A model generated the notes under the pieces. That model was not told where the DNA came from and searched no databases. It saw nothing but the letters and a program-made list of their open reading frames with translations. Made by a program: the position numbers and the translations under genes. From positions 2,046,001 to 2,110,000 of the forward strand of contig NZ_CP107917.1 of NCBI RefSeq assembly GCF_036014175.1: a stretch of DNA of 64,000 nucleotides. Reading direction: 5' to 3'. Positions 8,637-18,313 of the stretch are shown one piece after another (position 1 is the stretch's first letter; every line of letters starts with the position of its first letter). The stretch is from Streptomyces sp. NBC_00443. GTDB taxonomy: Bacteria; Actinomycetota; Actinomycetes; Streptomycetales; Streptomycetaceae.

Positions 8637-10160
8637 CTATGCGGTGTCCCCGGGCTGCCCCTTCTCCACCTCGGCCACGGTCGTCTCCTCGTGCCGTCCG
8701 AGGCGGCTGTGGGAGCGGCCGTAGAGGAAGTACACGACGGAGCCGATGGCCATCCAGATGGCGAACCGGACCCATGTCTCGGCAGGCAGGTTGATCATCA
8801 GCCACAGCGAGGCGAACACCGACAGGATCGGGAGGAACGGCACCCACGGGGTGCGGAAGGACCGGTGCAGGTCGGGGCGGGTCTTGCGGAGGATGATCAC
8901 GCCGATCGCCACGACCACGAAGGCGAACAGCGTGCCGATGTTCACCAGGGCGGCGAGTTCGGTCAGCGGGGTGAAGCCGGCCAGGACCGCGATGATCACG
9001 CCGAGCAGGATCGTCGGCCGGTGCGGCGTCTTGAACCGGGGGTGGACGTGCGAGAAGAAGCGGGGCAGCAGTCCGTCCCGGCTCATCGCGAAGAAGACAC
9101 GGGTCTGGCCCAGGAGCAGGATCATGCAGACCGTCGTCAGGCCGACCGCGGCGCCGAAGCTGATGAAGCCCGCGAACCAGGGATGCCCGGTGTCCTTGAA
9201 CGCGTCGGCGAGCGGGGCGTCCACGGACAGCCGGCTGTAGTGCTGCATGCCCGTGACGACGATCGACACGAGGACGTACAGCGTGGTGCAGATCACGAGT
9301 GAGCCGATGATGCCGCGTGGCATGTCGCGCTGCGGGTTCTTGGTCTCCTCGGCCGCCGTGGCCACGACGTCGAAGCCGATGAACGCGAAGAACACGACGG
9401 ACGCGGCGGTGAAGATGCCCATCACGCCGAAGTTGGACGGGGCCCAGCCGAACATGAGCTGAATCAGCGGGGCGTCGAGATTGCTGGCGGCGTCCACCGT
9501 CTGGGTCTTCGGGATGAACGGGTCGTAGTTGTCGGCGTCGATCAGGAACGCGCCGGCGATGATCACGGTCAGGACGACGGTCAGCTTGATGGCGACGACC
9601 AGGGAAGTGATCCGCGCGGACAGCTTCATGCCGAGGACGAGGATGAAGGTGAGGACGAGGACGAGCGCGGCGGCGAGGATGTCGAAGCCGAAGGCGTCGG
9701 CGCCCTCCCGGCTGCCGAGGACGTCGGGCATCGTCCAGCCCGCGTTGTCCATGAGCGACTGGATGTAGCCGGACCAGCCGACGGCCACCACCGCCGTCCC
9801 GAGCGCGAACTCCAGGACCAGGTCCCAGCCGATGATCCAGGCGGGCAGTTCACCGAGGGAGGCGTACGAGAACGTGTACGCCGACCCGGCGACCGGGAGC
9901 GTGGACGCGAACTCGGCATAGCAGAGCGCGGCCAGCGCGCAGACGACGCCGGACACGACGAACGCCAGAGCCACGGCGGGCCCGGCGTTGTCCTTGGCGA
10001 CGGTGCCGGTGAGGACGAAGATGCCGGTGCCGATGATGACACCGACGCCGAAGACGGTCAGATCCAGCGCGGACAAGGACTTCTTGAGCGCGTGCTCTGG
10101 CTCCTCGGTATCGAGGATGGACTGCTCTACTCTCTTCGTCCGGAAGAGTGTGCTGCTCAC
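8637..10160 (-). CDS. APC-superfamily amino-acid permease (CAT type)
   Basis: Integral membrane transporter of 507 aa with about 12-14 hydrophobic helices. The N-terminus (LKKSLSALDLTVFGVGVIIG then TGIFVLTG) is the signature first helix of the amino acid-polyamine-organocation superfamily, and FAFIGFDVVATAAEETKNPQ is the TM6 region. The long form with a cytosolic N-terminus matches the cationic amino-acid transporter subgroup; the actual substrate is not determined. GTG at 10160 is chosen because GGGAGG lies 7-8 bases upstream; an in-frame ATG at 10268 would fall inside the upstream hairpin. The gene is separated from dxs by a strong terminator hairpin and so has its own promoter. Confidence 0.88.
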   Translation of the reverse strand: MSSTLFRTKRVEQSILDTEEPEHALKKSLSALDLTVFGVGVIIGTGIFVLTGTVAKDNAGPAVALAFVVSGVVCALAALCYAEFASTLPVAGSAYTFSYASLGELPAWIIGWDLVLEFALGTAVVAVGWSGYIQSLMDNAGWTMPDVLGSREGADAFGFDILAAALVLVLTFILVLGMKLSARITSLVVAIKLTVVLTVIIAGAFLIDADNYDPFIPKTQTVDAASNLDAPLIQLMFGWAPSNFGVMGIFTAASVVFFAFIGFDVVATAAEETKNPQRDMPRGIIGSLVICTTLYVLVSIVVTGMQHYSRLSVDAPLADAFKDTGHPWFAGFISFGAAVGLTTVCMILLLGQTRVFFAMSRDGLLPRFFSHVHPRFKTPHRPTILLGVIIAVLAGFTPLTELAALVNIGTLFAFVVVAIGVIILRKTRPDLHRSFRTPWVPFLPILSVFASLWLMINLPAETWVRFAIWMAIGSVVYFLYGRSHSRLGRHEETTVAEVEKGQPGDTA

Positions 10161-10244
10161 GGTCGTACCTCCCACACTTGTCGTCCTCGACATGATCGAG
10201 AGGGGGCGTGGTACGCCTGCCCCGGCGCGTGGGGATTCACACAG

Positions 10245-10288
10245 ATGGGCCGGTTCCGCCACCGACACGAGTGGCGGAACCGGCCCAT
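10245..10288 (-). terminator. dxs terminator
   Basis: An 18-bp perfect stem: ATGGGCCGGTTCCGCCAC and its complement with an 8-base loop, starting 19 bp past the dxs stop. It isolates dxs from the permease gene downstream. Confidence 0.8.
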
Positions 10289-10306
10289 CCGGCCGTACCG
10301 GTGTTG

Positions 10307-12235
10307 TCAGTCCCGGGCGGGCTCCACCGCGTCGACGTCGGCCGCCGTGCGGTCGAACCGGCCGTCCAGCTTGGAGACCAGCCCGGTGACCTGGCGGGCG
10401 ATGTCGGGCGCGGTGAGGCCGATCTCGGTCATGACCTCGGCGCGAGAGGCGTGGTCGAGGAAGCGCGGCGGGATGCCGAAGTCACGCAGCGGGACGTCGA
10501 CGCCCGCGTCGCGCAGGGCCTGCGCGACGGCCGAGCCGACGCCGCCGACACGGGAGTTGTCCTCGACGGTGACGACCACGCGGTGCCGCTCGGCGAGCGG
10601 GGCCATGGCCTCGTCGACGGGCTTGACCCAGCGCGGGTCGACGACTGTGGTGGTGATGCCCTGCTTGTCGAGCAGGCCGGCGATCTCGAGGCACATCGGC
10701 GCGAGGGCGCCGACGGAGACGAGCAGCACGTCGGGGGTGTCGGTGCCGGGCTCGCGCAGCACGTCCATGCCGCCGACGCGGCCGACGGCGGGGACGGCGG
10801 GGCCGACGGCGCCCTTGGAGAAACGGACCACGGTCGGCGCGTCCTTGACCTGGACGGCCTCGCGCAGCTGTGCGCGCACCTGGTCGGCGTCGCGCGGGGC
10901 GGCGAGCCGCAGCCCGGGCACGACCTGAAGGATCGACATGTCCCACATGCCGTTGTGGGAGGCGCCGTCGGTGCCGGTCACGCCGGCCCGGTCGAGCACG
11001 AAGGTGACCCCGCACTTGTGCAGCGCGACGTCCATCAGGACCTGGTCGAAGGCGCGGTTGAGGAAGGTGGCGTAGACGGCGAAGACGGGATGGACGCCGC
11101 CCGTGGCCAGGCCCGCCGCGGACACGGCGCCGTGCTGCTCGGCGATGCCGACGTCGTAGATGCGGTCCGGGAAGGCGTCCGCGAACTTCTTCAGGCCGAC
11201 GGGCTGCAGCATCGCGGCCGTGATGGCGACGATGTCCTCGCGCTCCTTGCCGAGTTCGACCATCTCGTCGCCGAAGACCGACGTCCAGTCGGCGCCGGAG
11301 GCCTTGACGGGCAGGCCGGTGTCGGGGTGGATGGGACCGATGCCGTGGAAGCGGTCGGCCTCGTCCTGGAGGGCGGGCTGGTAGCCGCGGCCCTTCTCGG
11401 TGAGGCAGTGCACGATGACCGGGCCGCCGAAGCGCTTGGCGCGCGCGAGGGCCGACTCCAGCGCCTCGATGTCGTGGCCGTCGATCGGGCCGACGTACTT
11501 CAGGCCGAGGTCCTCGAACATGCCCTGCGGCGCGATAAAGTCCTTGAGGCCCTTCTTGGCCCCGTGCAGGGTCTCGTAGAGGGGCCTGCCGACGACCGGG
11601 GTGCGGTCGAGGATCTCCTTGGTCCGGGTGAGGAAACGCTCGTACCCGTCCGTCGTCCGCAGCGTCGCGAGGTGGTTGGCGAGGCCGCCGATGGTGGGCG
11701 CGTACGACCGCTCGTTGTCGTTGACGACGATGACGAGCGGGCGGTCCTTGGCCTCGGCGATGTTGTTCAGCGCCTCCCAGGCCATGCCGCCGGTCAGCGC
11801 GCCGTCGCCGATGACGGCGACGACATGGTCGTCGCGTTTGCGCAGCTGGTTGGCTTTGGCGAGGCCGTCGGCCCAGCCGAGGACCGTGGACGCGTGACTG
11901 TTCTCGATGACGTCGTGCTCGGACTCGGCCTGCGAGGGGTAGCCGGACAGGCCGCCCTTCATCTTCAGCCGGCTGAAGTCCTGACGGCCGGTGAGCAGCT
12001 TGTGGACGTAGGACTGGTGGCCGGTGTCCCAGAGCACCTTGTCCTTGGGCGAGTCGAAGACCCGGTGCAGGGCGATGGTCAGCTCCACCACACCGAGGTT
12101 GGGGCCGAGGTGGCCGCCGGTCTTGGAAACCGCCTCGACGAGGAAGGTCCGGATCTCCTCGGCCAGCTGGTCCAGCTGCTCAGGGCTGAGCCGGTCCAGA
12201 TCGCGCGGTCCCGTGATGCGGGTCAGCAGCGGCAC
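10307..12235 (-). CDS. dxs: 1-deoxy-D-xylulose-5-phosphate synthase
   Basis: Thiamine-diphosphate enzyme of 642 aa condensing pyruvate and glyceraldehyde 3-phosphate, the entry step of the MEP isoprenoid pathway. Seen in order: [15 protein letters not shown] (active-site His), [19 protein letters not shown] (Mg/ThDP GDG...N motif), VIVNDNERS, and the pyrimidine-domain Glu in [16 protein letters not shown]. The C-terminal transketolase-like domain carries [11 protein letters not shown]. Length is normal for the family. GTG at 12235 has AGGAGG at correct spacing. The gene is monocistronic between two hairpins. Confidence 0.97.
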   Translation of the reverse strand: MPLLTRITGPRDLDRLSPEQLDQLAEEIRTFLVEAVSKTGGHLGPNLGVVELTIALHRVFDSPKDKVLWDTGHQSYVHKLLTGRQDFSRLKMKGGLSGYPSQAESEHDVIENSHASTVLGWADGLAKANQLRKRDDHVVAVIGDGALTGGMAWEALNNIAEAKDRPLVIVVNDNERSYAPTIGGLANHLATLRTTDGYERFLTRTKEILDRTPVVGRPLYETLHGAKKGLKDFIAPQGMFEDLGLKYVGPIDGHDIEALESALARAKRFGGPVIVHCLTEKGRGYQPALQDEADRFHGIGPIHPDTGLPVKASGADWTSVFGDEMVELGKEREDIVAITAAMLQPVGLKKFADAFPDRIYDVGIAEQHGAVSAAGLATGGVHPVFAVYATFLNRAFDQVLMDVALHKCGVTFVLDRAGVTGTDGASHNGMWDMSILQVVPGLRLAAPRDADQVRAQLREAVQVKDAPTVVRFSKGAVGPAVPAVGRVGGMDVLREPGTDTPDVLLVSVGALAPMCLEIAGLLDKQGITTTVVDPRWVKPVDEAMAPLAERHRVVVTVEDNSRVGGVGSAVAQALRDAGVDVPLRDFGIPPRFLDHASRAEVMTEIGLTAPDIARQVTGLVSKLDGRFDRTAADVDAVEPARD

Positions 12236-12368
12236 CCGTGCCTCCTTGCAGTAGAGCTGTTGCCGGGCTTGTCGAGTCTAATGTTCCGCTCAGGCGGAAG
12301 GTTCCCGGCCCACCCGTCGTGGGTCACGCGATCGGCTGTACCCAATTTGTGCCGTTCCTACGACATGA

Positions 12369-12402
12369 CTGTGCCCGGCACCGCCATTGGTGCCGGGCAC
12401 AG
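12369..12402 (-). terminator. terminator of the xylFGH unit
   Basis: CTGTGCCCGGCACC, loop GCCATT, GGTGCCGGGCACAG: a perfect 14-bp stem 18 bp beyond the xylH stop. Confidence 0.8.
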
Positions 12403-12419
12403 GGCCTTGCGCGAGGGTG

Positions 12420-13712
12420 CTATGCGCGACCCGCGGTCTTCTGCGTCTTACGGGTGATCGAGTCGATCACGACCGTGGTGAGCAGGACACCGGCGGTGAT
12501 CATGTACTTCACCGGCTCGGCGATGGACTCCAGCTGCAGGCCGTACTGGATCGAGACGATCACCAGCACACCGAGCAGCGCGTTCCAAGTGCGGCCACGT
12601 CCACCGAACAGGGACGTACCACCGATGACGGCCGCCGCGATGGCGTTCATCAGGAGGTCGCCGGTACCGGCGCTCTGGTTGGCGGAGGCGATCTTCGAGG
12701 CCAGGAACAGGCCACCGATCGCCGCGAACCCGCCCGAGATCGCGAACACGGTGATCCGCACCATGGTGACGTTGATACCCGCACGACGCGAGGCCTCGAC
12801 GCTGCCACCGAGCGCGAAGACCTTGCGGCCGTACGAGGTACGCCGCAGCAGGAAGTCCGTCGCCACCAGGAACACCAGGAAGATCACCGTGGCCAGCGGC
12901 AGGCCCTTGTACTGGTTGTACATGACCGCCGCGGCGAAGGACACGACGCCCAGCAGCACGGTCCGCAGGATCGTGTCGCTCATCGGGCGGAACGGGATGC
13001 CCGCGGACTGACGGCGGCGGTTGCCGAGGAACGAGGTGATGAAGAACACCACGGTCACCACGGCCGCCAAGCCGTACGCGGCCGCCACGTCCGTGAAGAA
13101 GTACGTCGTCAGCTTGCCGATCAGACCGTCGCTGTCGAGGTTGATCGTGCCGTTCTCGCCCAGCGTCTGGAGCATGAAGCCGAGCCAGAACAGCAGACCG
13201 GCCAGCGTGACGGCGAAGGCGGGAGCGCCGAGCACCGCGAAGAAGAAGCCGTGTGCCGCGCCGATGACGGCACCCGCCGCGACGGCGATGAGCACGGCCG
13301 CCCACTCGGACCAGCCCTGGTTCACCGCGAGGACGGCGGCGATGGCGCTGGACGCGCCGCTGACCGAGCCGACGGAGAGGTCGATCTCGCCGAGCAGCAG
13401 CACGAAGACGATGCCGACGGAGATCATGCCGGTGCCGACCATCGTGACGGTGATGTCGCTGATGTTCTGCGCCGACAGGAAGGCCGAGTTCAGGCTCTGG
13501 AAGATCACGCAGATGGCGACCAGGCCGAGGATGACCGGCAGGGAGCCCAGCTCACCGGCCTTCAGCTTGCGCCGGAACTCGGTGAGGTAGCCGGCCAGAC
13601 CCTGCTCCTGCACGAGCAGGCGGGGGTCGACGGCGGTCACCGCGGCCGCGGCGGCCTCGGTGTTGAGGACCTCGTGGTCCTGCGACGTCGTGGAGGTCTT
13701 GTCGATGCTCAC
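12420..13712 (-). CDS. xylH: sugar ABC transporter permease (xylose/CUT2 type)
   Basis: CUT2 (XylH/RbsC) membrane permease of 430 aa with about ten or more transmembrane helices. The family signature is seen in LLLGEIDLSVGSVSGASSAI and later FGGRGRTWNALLGVLVI. The soluble N-terminal 45 residues are poorly conserved. GTG at 13712 overlaps the ATPase stop by four bases. With the ATPase and the binding protein it forms a complete monosaccharide importer. The arrangement beside a ROK regulator is the one described for the S. coelicolor xylFGH operon controlled by Rok7B7, so D-xylose or a related pentose is the expected substrate. Confidence 0.9.
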   Translation of the reverse strand: MSIDKTSTTSQDHEVLNTEAAAAAVTAVDPRLLVQEQGLAGYLTEFRRKLKAGELGSLPVILGLVAICVIFQSLNSAFLSAQNISDITVTMVGTGMISVGIVFVLLLGEIDLSVGSVSGASSAIAAVLAVNQGWSEWAAVLIAVAAGAVIGAAHGFFFAVLGAPAFAVTLAGLLFWLGFMLQTLGENGTINLDSDGLIGKLTTYFFTDVAAAYGLAAVVTVVFFITSFLGNRRRQSAGIPFRPMSDTILRTVLLGVVSFAAAVMYNQYKGLPLATVIFLVFLVATDFLLRRTSYGRKVFALGGSVEASRRAGINVTMVRITVFAISGGFAAIGGLFLASKIASANQSAGTGDLLMNAIAAAVIGGTSLFGGRGRTWNALLGVLVIVSIQYGLQLESIAEPVKYMITAGVLLTTVVIDSITRKTQKTAGRA

Positions 13713-14491
13713 TTGGAAGCCTCCCCGTTCGTGCGCGCCGCACGGCGGGTCACGGCGTTCTCGGTGGCGCCGGTGATGGCGGAGATGATCTCCTCCTGCG
13801 AGGTCGTCTTGACCTCGAAGACGCCGTTGTTGCGGCCGAGTCGCAGCACGGCGACCTTGTCCGCGACGGCCTTGACGTCGGCCATGTTGTGGCTGATGAG
13901 GATCACGGCGTGCCCGCGCTCACGCAGCCGCTCGACCAGGTCGAGGACCTGGGCGGTCTGCTCGACGCCGAGGGCGGCGGTGGGCTCGTCGAGGATGACC
14001 AGCTTGGGCTCGCCGAGCATGGAACGCGCGATGGCCACCGTCTGGCGCTGACCGCCGGAGAGCGAGGCGATCGGGATACGCACGCTGGGGATGCGGATCG
14101 ACAGCGTCTGGAGCAGCTCCAGCGAGCGGCGCTCCATCTCGACCTCGTCGAGGACGCCCCATTTGCGGACCTCACGGCCCAGGTACAGGTTGCCGACGAC
14201 GTCGATGTTGTCGCACAGCGCGAGGTCCTGGTAGACCGTCGCGATGCCCAGGCTCTGGGCGTCGTGCGGCCGGTTGATCGAGACGGCCTTGCCGTCCCAC
14301 TCGATGACGCCCTCATCGATGGGGTGCACGCCGGCGATCGTCTTGACCAGCGTGGACTTTCCGGCGCCGTTGTCGCCCACCAGGGCGACCACTTCACCGG
14401 CGTGGACCTCAAGCTCTACGTCGGTGAGCGCCTGAACGGCACCGAACCGCTTGGAGACCCCGCGCAACGCCAGCACGGGCGTAGCGGACAC
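13709..14491 (-). CDS. xylG: sugar ABC transporter ATP-binding protein
   Basis: Single-domain CUT2 ATPase of about 260 aa. Walker A is GDNGAGKSTLVKTIAG, the signature is LSGGQRQTVAIAR, Walker B is KLVILDEPTAAL, and the switch His is in VILISHNMAD. Most CUT2 ATPases are duplicated (about 500 aa); this is the half-length form common in Streptomyces xylose systems. GTG at 14491 lies 9 bases after GAAGGAG. The in-frame ATG at 14500 abuts that ribosome binding site directly and is less likely. The stop overlaps the xylH start. A 164-bp leader with a hairpin separates it from xylF. Confidence 0.9.
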   Translation of the reverse strand: MSATPVLALRGVSKRFGAVQALTDVELEVHAGEVVALVGDNGAGKSTLVKTIAGVHPIDEGVIEWDGKAVSINRPHDAQSLGIATVYQDLALCDNIDVVGNLYLGREVRKWGVLDEVEMERRSLELLQTLSIRIPSVRIPIASLSGGQRQTVAIARSMLGEPKLVILDEPTAALGVEQTAQVLDLVERLRERGHAVILISHNMADVKAVADKVAVLRLGRNNGVFEVKTTSQEEIISAITGATENAVTRRAARTNGEASK

Positions 14492-14655
14492 GTGAACCAT
14501 CTCCTTCGCCGCCTGACCCGGCGGAAGGGTTGTGCAGAGAGATACAGGGTGGGTGGGCGGGGGATACCCGCGGGGTTCCGTCCGGCGCCCCGCGCCGAGC
14601 TTGCGGGGCTGAATGATGCGCGGGGCGCCGGAGGAGTCTGGATCAGCCATGCCCC

Positions 14656-14685
14656 GTGCGGGAATTCAAGGGTGAATTCCCGCAC
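14656..14685 (-). terminator. hairpin between xylF and xylG
   Basis: GTGCGGGAATTC, 6-base loop, GAATTCCCGCAC: a perfect 12-bp stem 38 bp after the xylF stop and inside the operon. Intercistronic hairpins after binding-protein genes usually stabilise or attenuate so that binding protein is made in excess of the membrane parts; that role is inferred here. Confidence 0.55.
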
Positions 14686-14722
14686 CTGGAAAGGGGCCTG
14701 AGCCTGCTTTCGCCGATACGGC

Positions 14723-15838
14723 TCAGCCGGTGACGCCGGCCTTGTCGCAAGCGGCCTTGTACTTGCCGGTGCAGATCTCGTCGGCCGTGTAGACGCCGTC
14801 CTTGATGACGGTGTCGTTGATGTTGTCCTTCGTCAGCGAGGTGACGGGGACGAGCACCGACGGGATGCCCTTCTCGCTGCCGCTGTCGACCTTGTCCTTG
14901 GCGATGGAGTCGAGCGACTTGCCCTGGGCGAGCGCGACGGCCATCTCGGCGGCGGCGGTGGCCTCGGGGGCGTACGGCTTGTAGACGCTCATGTACTGCT
15001 CGCCGGTGACGATGCGCTGCACGGCGGCCAGCTCGGCGTCCTGACCGGTGACCGGGACGCTGATGCCCGCGGCCTTGAGCGCGGTGATGATACCGCCGGC
15101 CATGCCGTCGTTGGCGGAGTAGACGCCGGCGATGTTGTTCTTGCCGACCGCCGAGATCGCCGCCTCCATCTCGGAGTTGGCGTTCTCCGGCTTCCACTCC
15201 TTGGTGTCGTACTCCTTGGCGATGGTGACCTTGCCGTCGAGCGCGGAGTGGGCGCCTTCCTTGAACTGCGCGGCGTTCGGGTCGGTGACCGACCCGTTGA
15301 TCATGACGACCTTGGAGTCCTTGGTCGCCTTGTCACCCAGCGCCTTCAGCAGGGCCTCGCCCTGGGTCTTGCCGACGGACACGTTGTCGAACGAGGTGTA
15401 GGCGCTGATCGGGCCCTCGGCCAGACGGTCGTAGGCGACGACCTTGATGCCGGCGTCGACGGCCTTCTGCACGGAGTTCTTGATCGCCTTGGCGTCGACG
15501 GCGTCCAGGATGAGGACGTCCACCTTGTTGGTGATCATGGTGTCGACCTGCTGGGCCTGCAGGTTGGCGTCCTGCTTGGCGTTGTTGTAGTCGATCTTCG
15601 CCTTGCCGTCCGTCAGCTCCTTGATCTTCTCCTCGATCAGCGGCCGGTCGAACTTCTCGTAGCGCGCGGTCTGGTTCTCCGGGAGCAGGAGACCGACCTT
15701 GATGTCATTGCCCTTGGCGGCGGAGGCGGTCGAGTCGTTGTCGCCACCGGCTTCCTCGGCGCTGCCACAGGCAGCCAGCGAGACGGCCATCGCACCTGCG
15801 GCAATGGCAACGGCGGCACGACGCATACGCGTGTTCAC
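14723..15838 (-). CDS. xylF: sugar ABC transporter substrate-binding lipoprotein
   Basis: Periplasmic-binding-protein-like lipoprotein of 371 aa. It has a type II signal peptide ending in the lipobox SLAACGSAEE (Cys near residue 24), then a Ser/Asp-rich linker and a type I (RbsB/XylF) binding domain. Typical segments are VGLLLPENQTARYEKFDRP, KVDVLILDAVDAKAI and GVYSANDGMAGGIITALKAA. GTG at 15838 has GGGAGG upstream. It is first in the xylFGH unit and should deliver a pentose to XylGH. The 121-bp gap to the ROK gene, which reads the same way, holds the operon promoter. Confidence 0.92.
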   Translation of the reverse strand: MNTRMRRAAVAIAAGAMAVSLAACGSAEEAGGDNDSTASAAKGNDIKVGLLLPENQTARYEKFDRPLIEEKIKELTDGKAKIDYNNAKQDANLQAQQVDTMITNKVDVLILDAVDAKAIKNSVQKAVDAGIKVVAYDRLAEGPISAYTSFDNVSVGKTQGEALLKALGDKATKDSKVVMINGSVTDPNAAQFKEGAHSALDGKVTIAKEYDTKEWKPENANSEMEAAISAVGKNNIAGVYSANDGMAGGIITALKAAGISVPVTGQDAELAAVQRIVTGEQYMSVYKPYAPEATAAAEMAVALAQGKSLDSIAKDKVDSGSEKGIPSVLVPVTSLTKDNINDTVIKDGVYTADEICTGKYKAACDKAGVTG

Positions 15839-15959
15839 TTCAGAAACCTCCCTGACGAGGCCGCGACGTTGCGGCCGAGGTGGCTGGAAGTCAACTCGGC
15901 CACACGTGCGACGTCAAGAAGTAAATCCTTAACGGGTTGGCAACGGTGCCATCCGTTCT

Positions 15960-17159
15960 CTAAGTGAAGGCAGGCCTGGCCGCGTGCAGCGTGCTGTCCA
16001 AAAGGGTTGAATCCCCCATCTCGCTGAGCGCGAGCGCGAGGGCTCCGAGCACTTCCGCACGACCGCCAAGTGCCCCGGGGAGAACGGACAGTTGGCGCGC
16101 CGCGCTGGGAATGGCGTAGCGGCCGACAGACTCCCGGATGGGCCCGAGAACCAGCTCACCGGCCTCGGCGAGATCACCGCCGAGGACCACGCGGCTCGGG
16201 TTCAGGAGATTGCAGAGATTCGCGACTCCACTGCCGATATGACGGCCGACGTCGGCGATCACGCGACGGCAGCCCGGGTCTCCGTCCCTGGCCAGCCGCA
16301 CGACGCCCTCCATGGTGAGGTCGGTGCCGTGGCTGGACTGGAGCAGCGGGAGCACATAGCGCGCGGCCGCGAAGGTCTCCAGACAGCCCCGGTTTCCGCA
16401 GCGGCAGACCGGGCCGGATTCATCCAGAGTAATATGCCCGATTTCTCCCGCTGTGCCGCCCGGGCCTCGGTAGATCTTGCCGCTGATCACTAGGCCGGCG
16501 CCGACACCGCTGGCGACCTTGATGTACGCCAGGTCCCGTACGCCCCGGCCGCTGCCCCAGACCAGCTCGCCGAGGGCGCCCAGGTTGGCGTCGTTGTCCA
16601 CGTGCACGGGTACGCCGAGCCGGCCGCGCAGCTCCTCGGCGGGCTTGGTGCCGGTCCAGCCGGGCAGGATGGCGGTCGAGCCGAGGGTGCCGGACTCGAC
16701 GTCGATCGGGCCGGGCACGCCGACGCCCACGCCGGCGATCTTGGACCGGTCGACGCCGGTCGCCGCGATCAGCCGGTTGACCAGCTCCTCGGCCCGGTCG
16801 AAGCCCTGCGTCGAGGAGGCGTCGACGTCCAGCGGCTCGGCCTCCTCGGCCAGCACCTGGTGGGCTAGGTTCCCGACCGCGACGCGCAAATGGGTGTGCC
16901 CGAAGTCGACCCCTATGACGATCCCGGCGTCACCGCTCAGGGAGACGCTGCGGGCCCGCCGGCCACCCGCCGAGGTGGGCGTGACCTCGACCGTGCCGCC
17001 GTCCTTGAGCTCGCGGACGATGTTGGAGACCGTCGCCGCCGACAGACCCGTGGTCCTCGCGATCTCCGCCTGGGTGAGCGATCCGGCAAGCCGGACGGCC
17101 CGGACGACCCGCTCCAGGTTGGCTCGGTGCAGCGACGACTGCGACCCCGGAGTCTCCAC
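15960..17159 (-). CDS. rok7B7: ROK-family transcriptional regulator, Rok7B7-like
   Basis: Regulator of about 399 aa: an N-terminal winged helix (LTQAEIARTTGLSAATVSNI, RELKDGG) fused to a ROK sugar-kinase-like domain. That domain shows the phosphate motif IGVDFGHTHLRVAVG, the catalytic-region DNDANLGALGE, and the zinc motif CRCGNRGCLE. GTG at 17159 is selected because AGGAGG (17165-17170) lies five bases before it; a TTG at 17210 would lengthen the protein without a ribosome binding site. In S. coelicolor the orthologue next to xylFGH influences carbon catabolite repression, xylose transport and antibiotic production. Here it separates xylFGH from the NgcEFG operon, and direct control of both is plausible. 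Confidence 0.88.
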   Translation of the reverse strand: METPGSQSSLHRANLERVVRAVRLAGSLTQAEIARTTGLSAATVSNIVRELKDGGTVEVTPTSAGGRRARSVSLSGDAGIVIGVDFGHTHLRVAVGNLAHQVLAEEAEPLDVDASSTQGFDRAEELVNRLIAATGVDRSKIAGVGVGVPGPIDVESGTLGSTAILPGWTGTKPAEELRGRLGVPVHVDNDANLGALGELVWGSGRGVRDLAYIKVASGVGAGLVISGKIYRGPGGTAGEIGHITLDESGPVCRCGNRGCLETFAAARYVLPLLQSSHGTDLTMEGVVRLARDGDPGCRRVIADVGRHIGSGVANLCNLLNPSRVVLGGDLAEAGELVLGPIRESVGRYAIPSAARQLSVLPGALGGRAEVLGALALALSEMGDSTLLDSTLHAARPAFT

Positions 17160-17290
17160 GACGACCTCCTGCGCGCGGGACCGCTTCGATGAGGCCCCGT
17201 CCGTGTCCAACTAGTGAACTCTAAGCTGAGCCGTTCGGGTTGCCTCCCGTCAAGAGGTTGAACCAGATCCGGGAATGTGCACACGCGCGC

Positions 17291-17319
17291 GTGAGCCGCC
17301 CCGGTGTGGGACGGCTCAC
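17291..17319 (-). terminator. hairpin downstream of ngcEFG
   Basis: GTGAGCCG and CGGCTCAC arms (17291-17298, 17312-17319) around a GC-rich interior, about 50 bp past the stop of the last ngc gene and before the ROK promoter. Confidence 0.6.
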
Positions 17320-17368
17320 GTGTTACGTGGGGTGACGTGGTGCTTACGGTGGGGCCAACAGAGAGCGT

Positions 17369-18301
17369 TTACTTCAGCGCACCGGCCGTAAGGCCCGCCT
17401 GCACCTGTCGTTGGAAGATGAAGTAGACGATCAGCACCGGCAGCATCGCGATCATCATGCCGGCCATCAGGGCGCCCCAGTCGTTCTCGTAGCCCTGCTG
17501 CAGGGCGATCATCGCCAGGCCCTGGGTGAGCACGTACTTGTCCTCGTTCTGGTTGAGGACCATCGGCAGCAGGTACTGGTTCCACTGCCCCAGGAAGTTG
17601 AAGATGCCGATGCTGATCAGACCCGGCTTGGCCATCGGCAGCATCACCTGGAAGAACGTTCGCGTGTGCGACGCCCCGTCGATCAGCGCCGCCTCCGCGA
17701 CCGAGGTCGGCAGGGTGCGGAAGAACGCGGTCATGAAGAAGACCGTGAACGGCAGCGAATAGGCGATGTAGACCAGGATCAGCCCGTGGTACGTCGCCAG
17801 CAGCGAGGTCCCGGGGAAGTCCCGCAGCACGAAGAACAGCGGGATGACCAGCATGAAGACCGGGAAGGACATGCCGGCGACGAACATGAAGTAGATGAAC
17901 CGGTTGCCCGGGAAGGTGAAGCGGGCCAGCACATAGGCGGCCATCGAGCCCAGCACCATGGTGCCGACCACCGAACCGCCCACCACGATGGCGGTGTTGA
18001 GGAAGTACTGGCCCATGTTCGCCTTGTTCCAGGCATTGGCCCAGTTCTCGAAGTGCAACGAGGTCGGCAGCCCCCACGGGTCCGAGAGGATGCCGTTGCT
18101 CGTCTTGAAGGAGCTCCACAGCACCCACAGCAGCGGCACGCCGACCATCAGCGCCCACACGACGAGCATGCCGTGCGAGAAGACGTGCAGGATGCCGCCC
18201 TCGGAGCTGCGGCCGTCGGTCGCGCCGAGCTTCCCGGTGACGCTCGGGCGGTCCGCCTCGTCCGTCTTGGTGACCGTGCCGGTGTTCGTGTCGGTCGTCA
18301 T
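17369..18301 (-). CDS. ngcG: ABC transporter permease, NgcG-like
   Basis: MalG-type CUT1 permease of 310 aa with six transmembrane helices. The cytosolic EAA loop is AEAALIDGASHTRTFFQVML and the C-terminus is QRQVQAGLTAGALK, which is family-typical. The first 35 residues are a hydrophilic Thr/Asp-rich extension. It lies 12 bp after the partner permease in the same operon. The set of three (binding protein and two permeases, no ATPase) matches Streptomyces CUT1 importers that share the MsiK ATPase encoded elsewhere. The DasR-type site upstream points to N-acetylglucosamine or chitobiose import. Confidence 0.88.
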   Translation of the reverse strand: MTTDTNTGTVTKTDEADRPSVTGKLGATDGRSSEGGILHVFSHGMLVVWALMVGVPLLWVLWSSFKTSNGILSDPWGLPTSLHFENWANAWNKANMGQYFLNTAIVVGGSVVGTMVLGSMAAYVLARFTFPGNRFIYFMFVAGMSFPVFMLVIPLFFVLRDFPGTSLLATYHGLILVYIAYSLPFTVFFMTAFFRTLPTSVAEAALIDGASHTRTFFQVMLPMAKPGLISIGIFNFLGQWNQYLLPMVLNQNEDKYVLTQGLAMIALQQGYENDWGALMAGMMIAMLPVLIVYFIFQRQVQAGLTAGALK

Positions 18302-18313
18302 CGCCCCGTACCC

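Noticed and set aside
15939..15950. Imperfect palindrome GGCAACGGTGCC between xylF and the ROK gene as a Rok7B7 operator
   Set aside because: Two mismatches in 12 bases in a GC-rich gap, and I cannot match it to a known Rok7B7 site with confidence.
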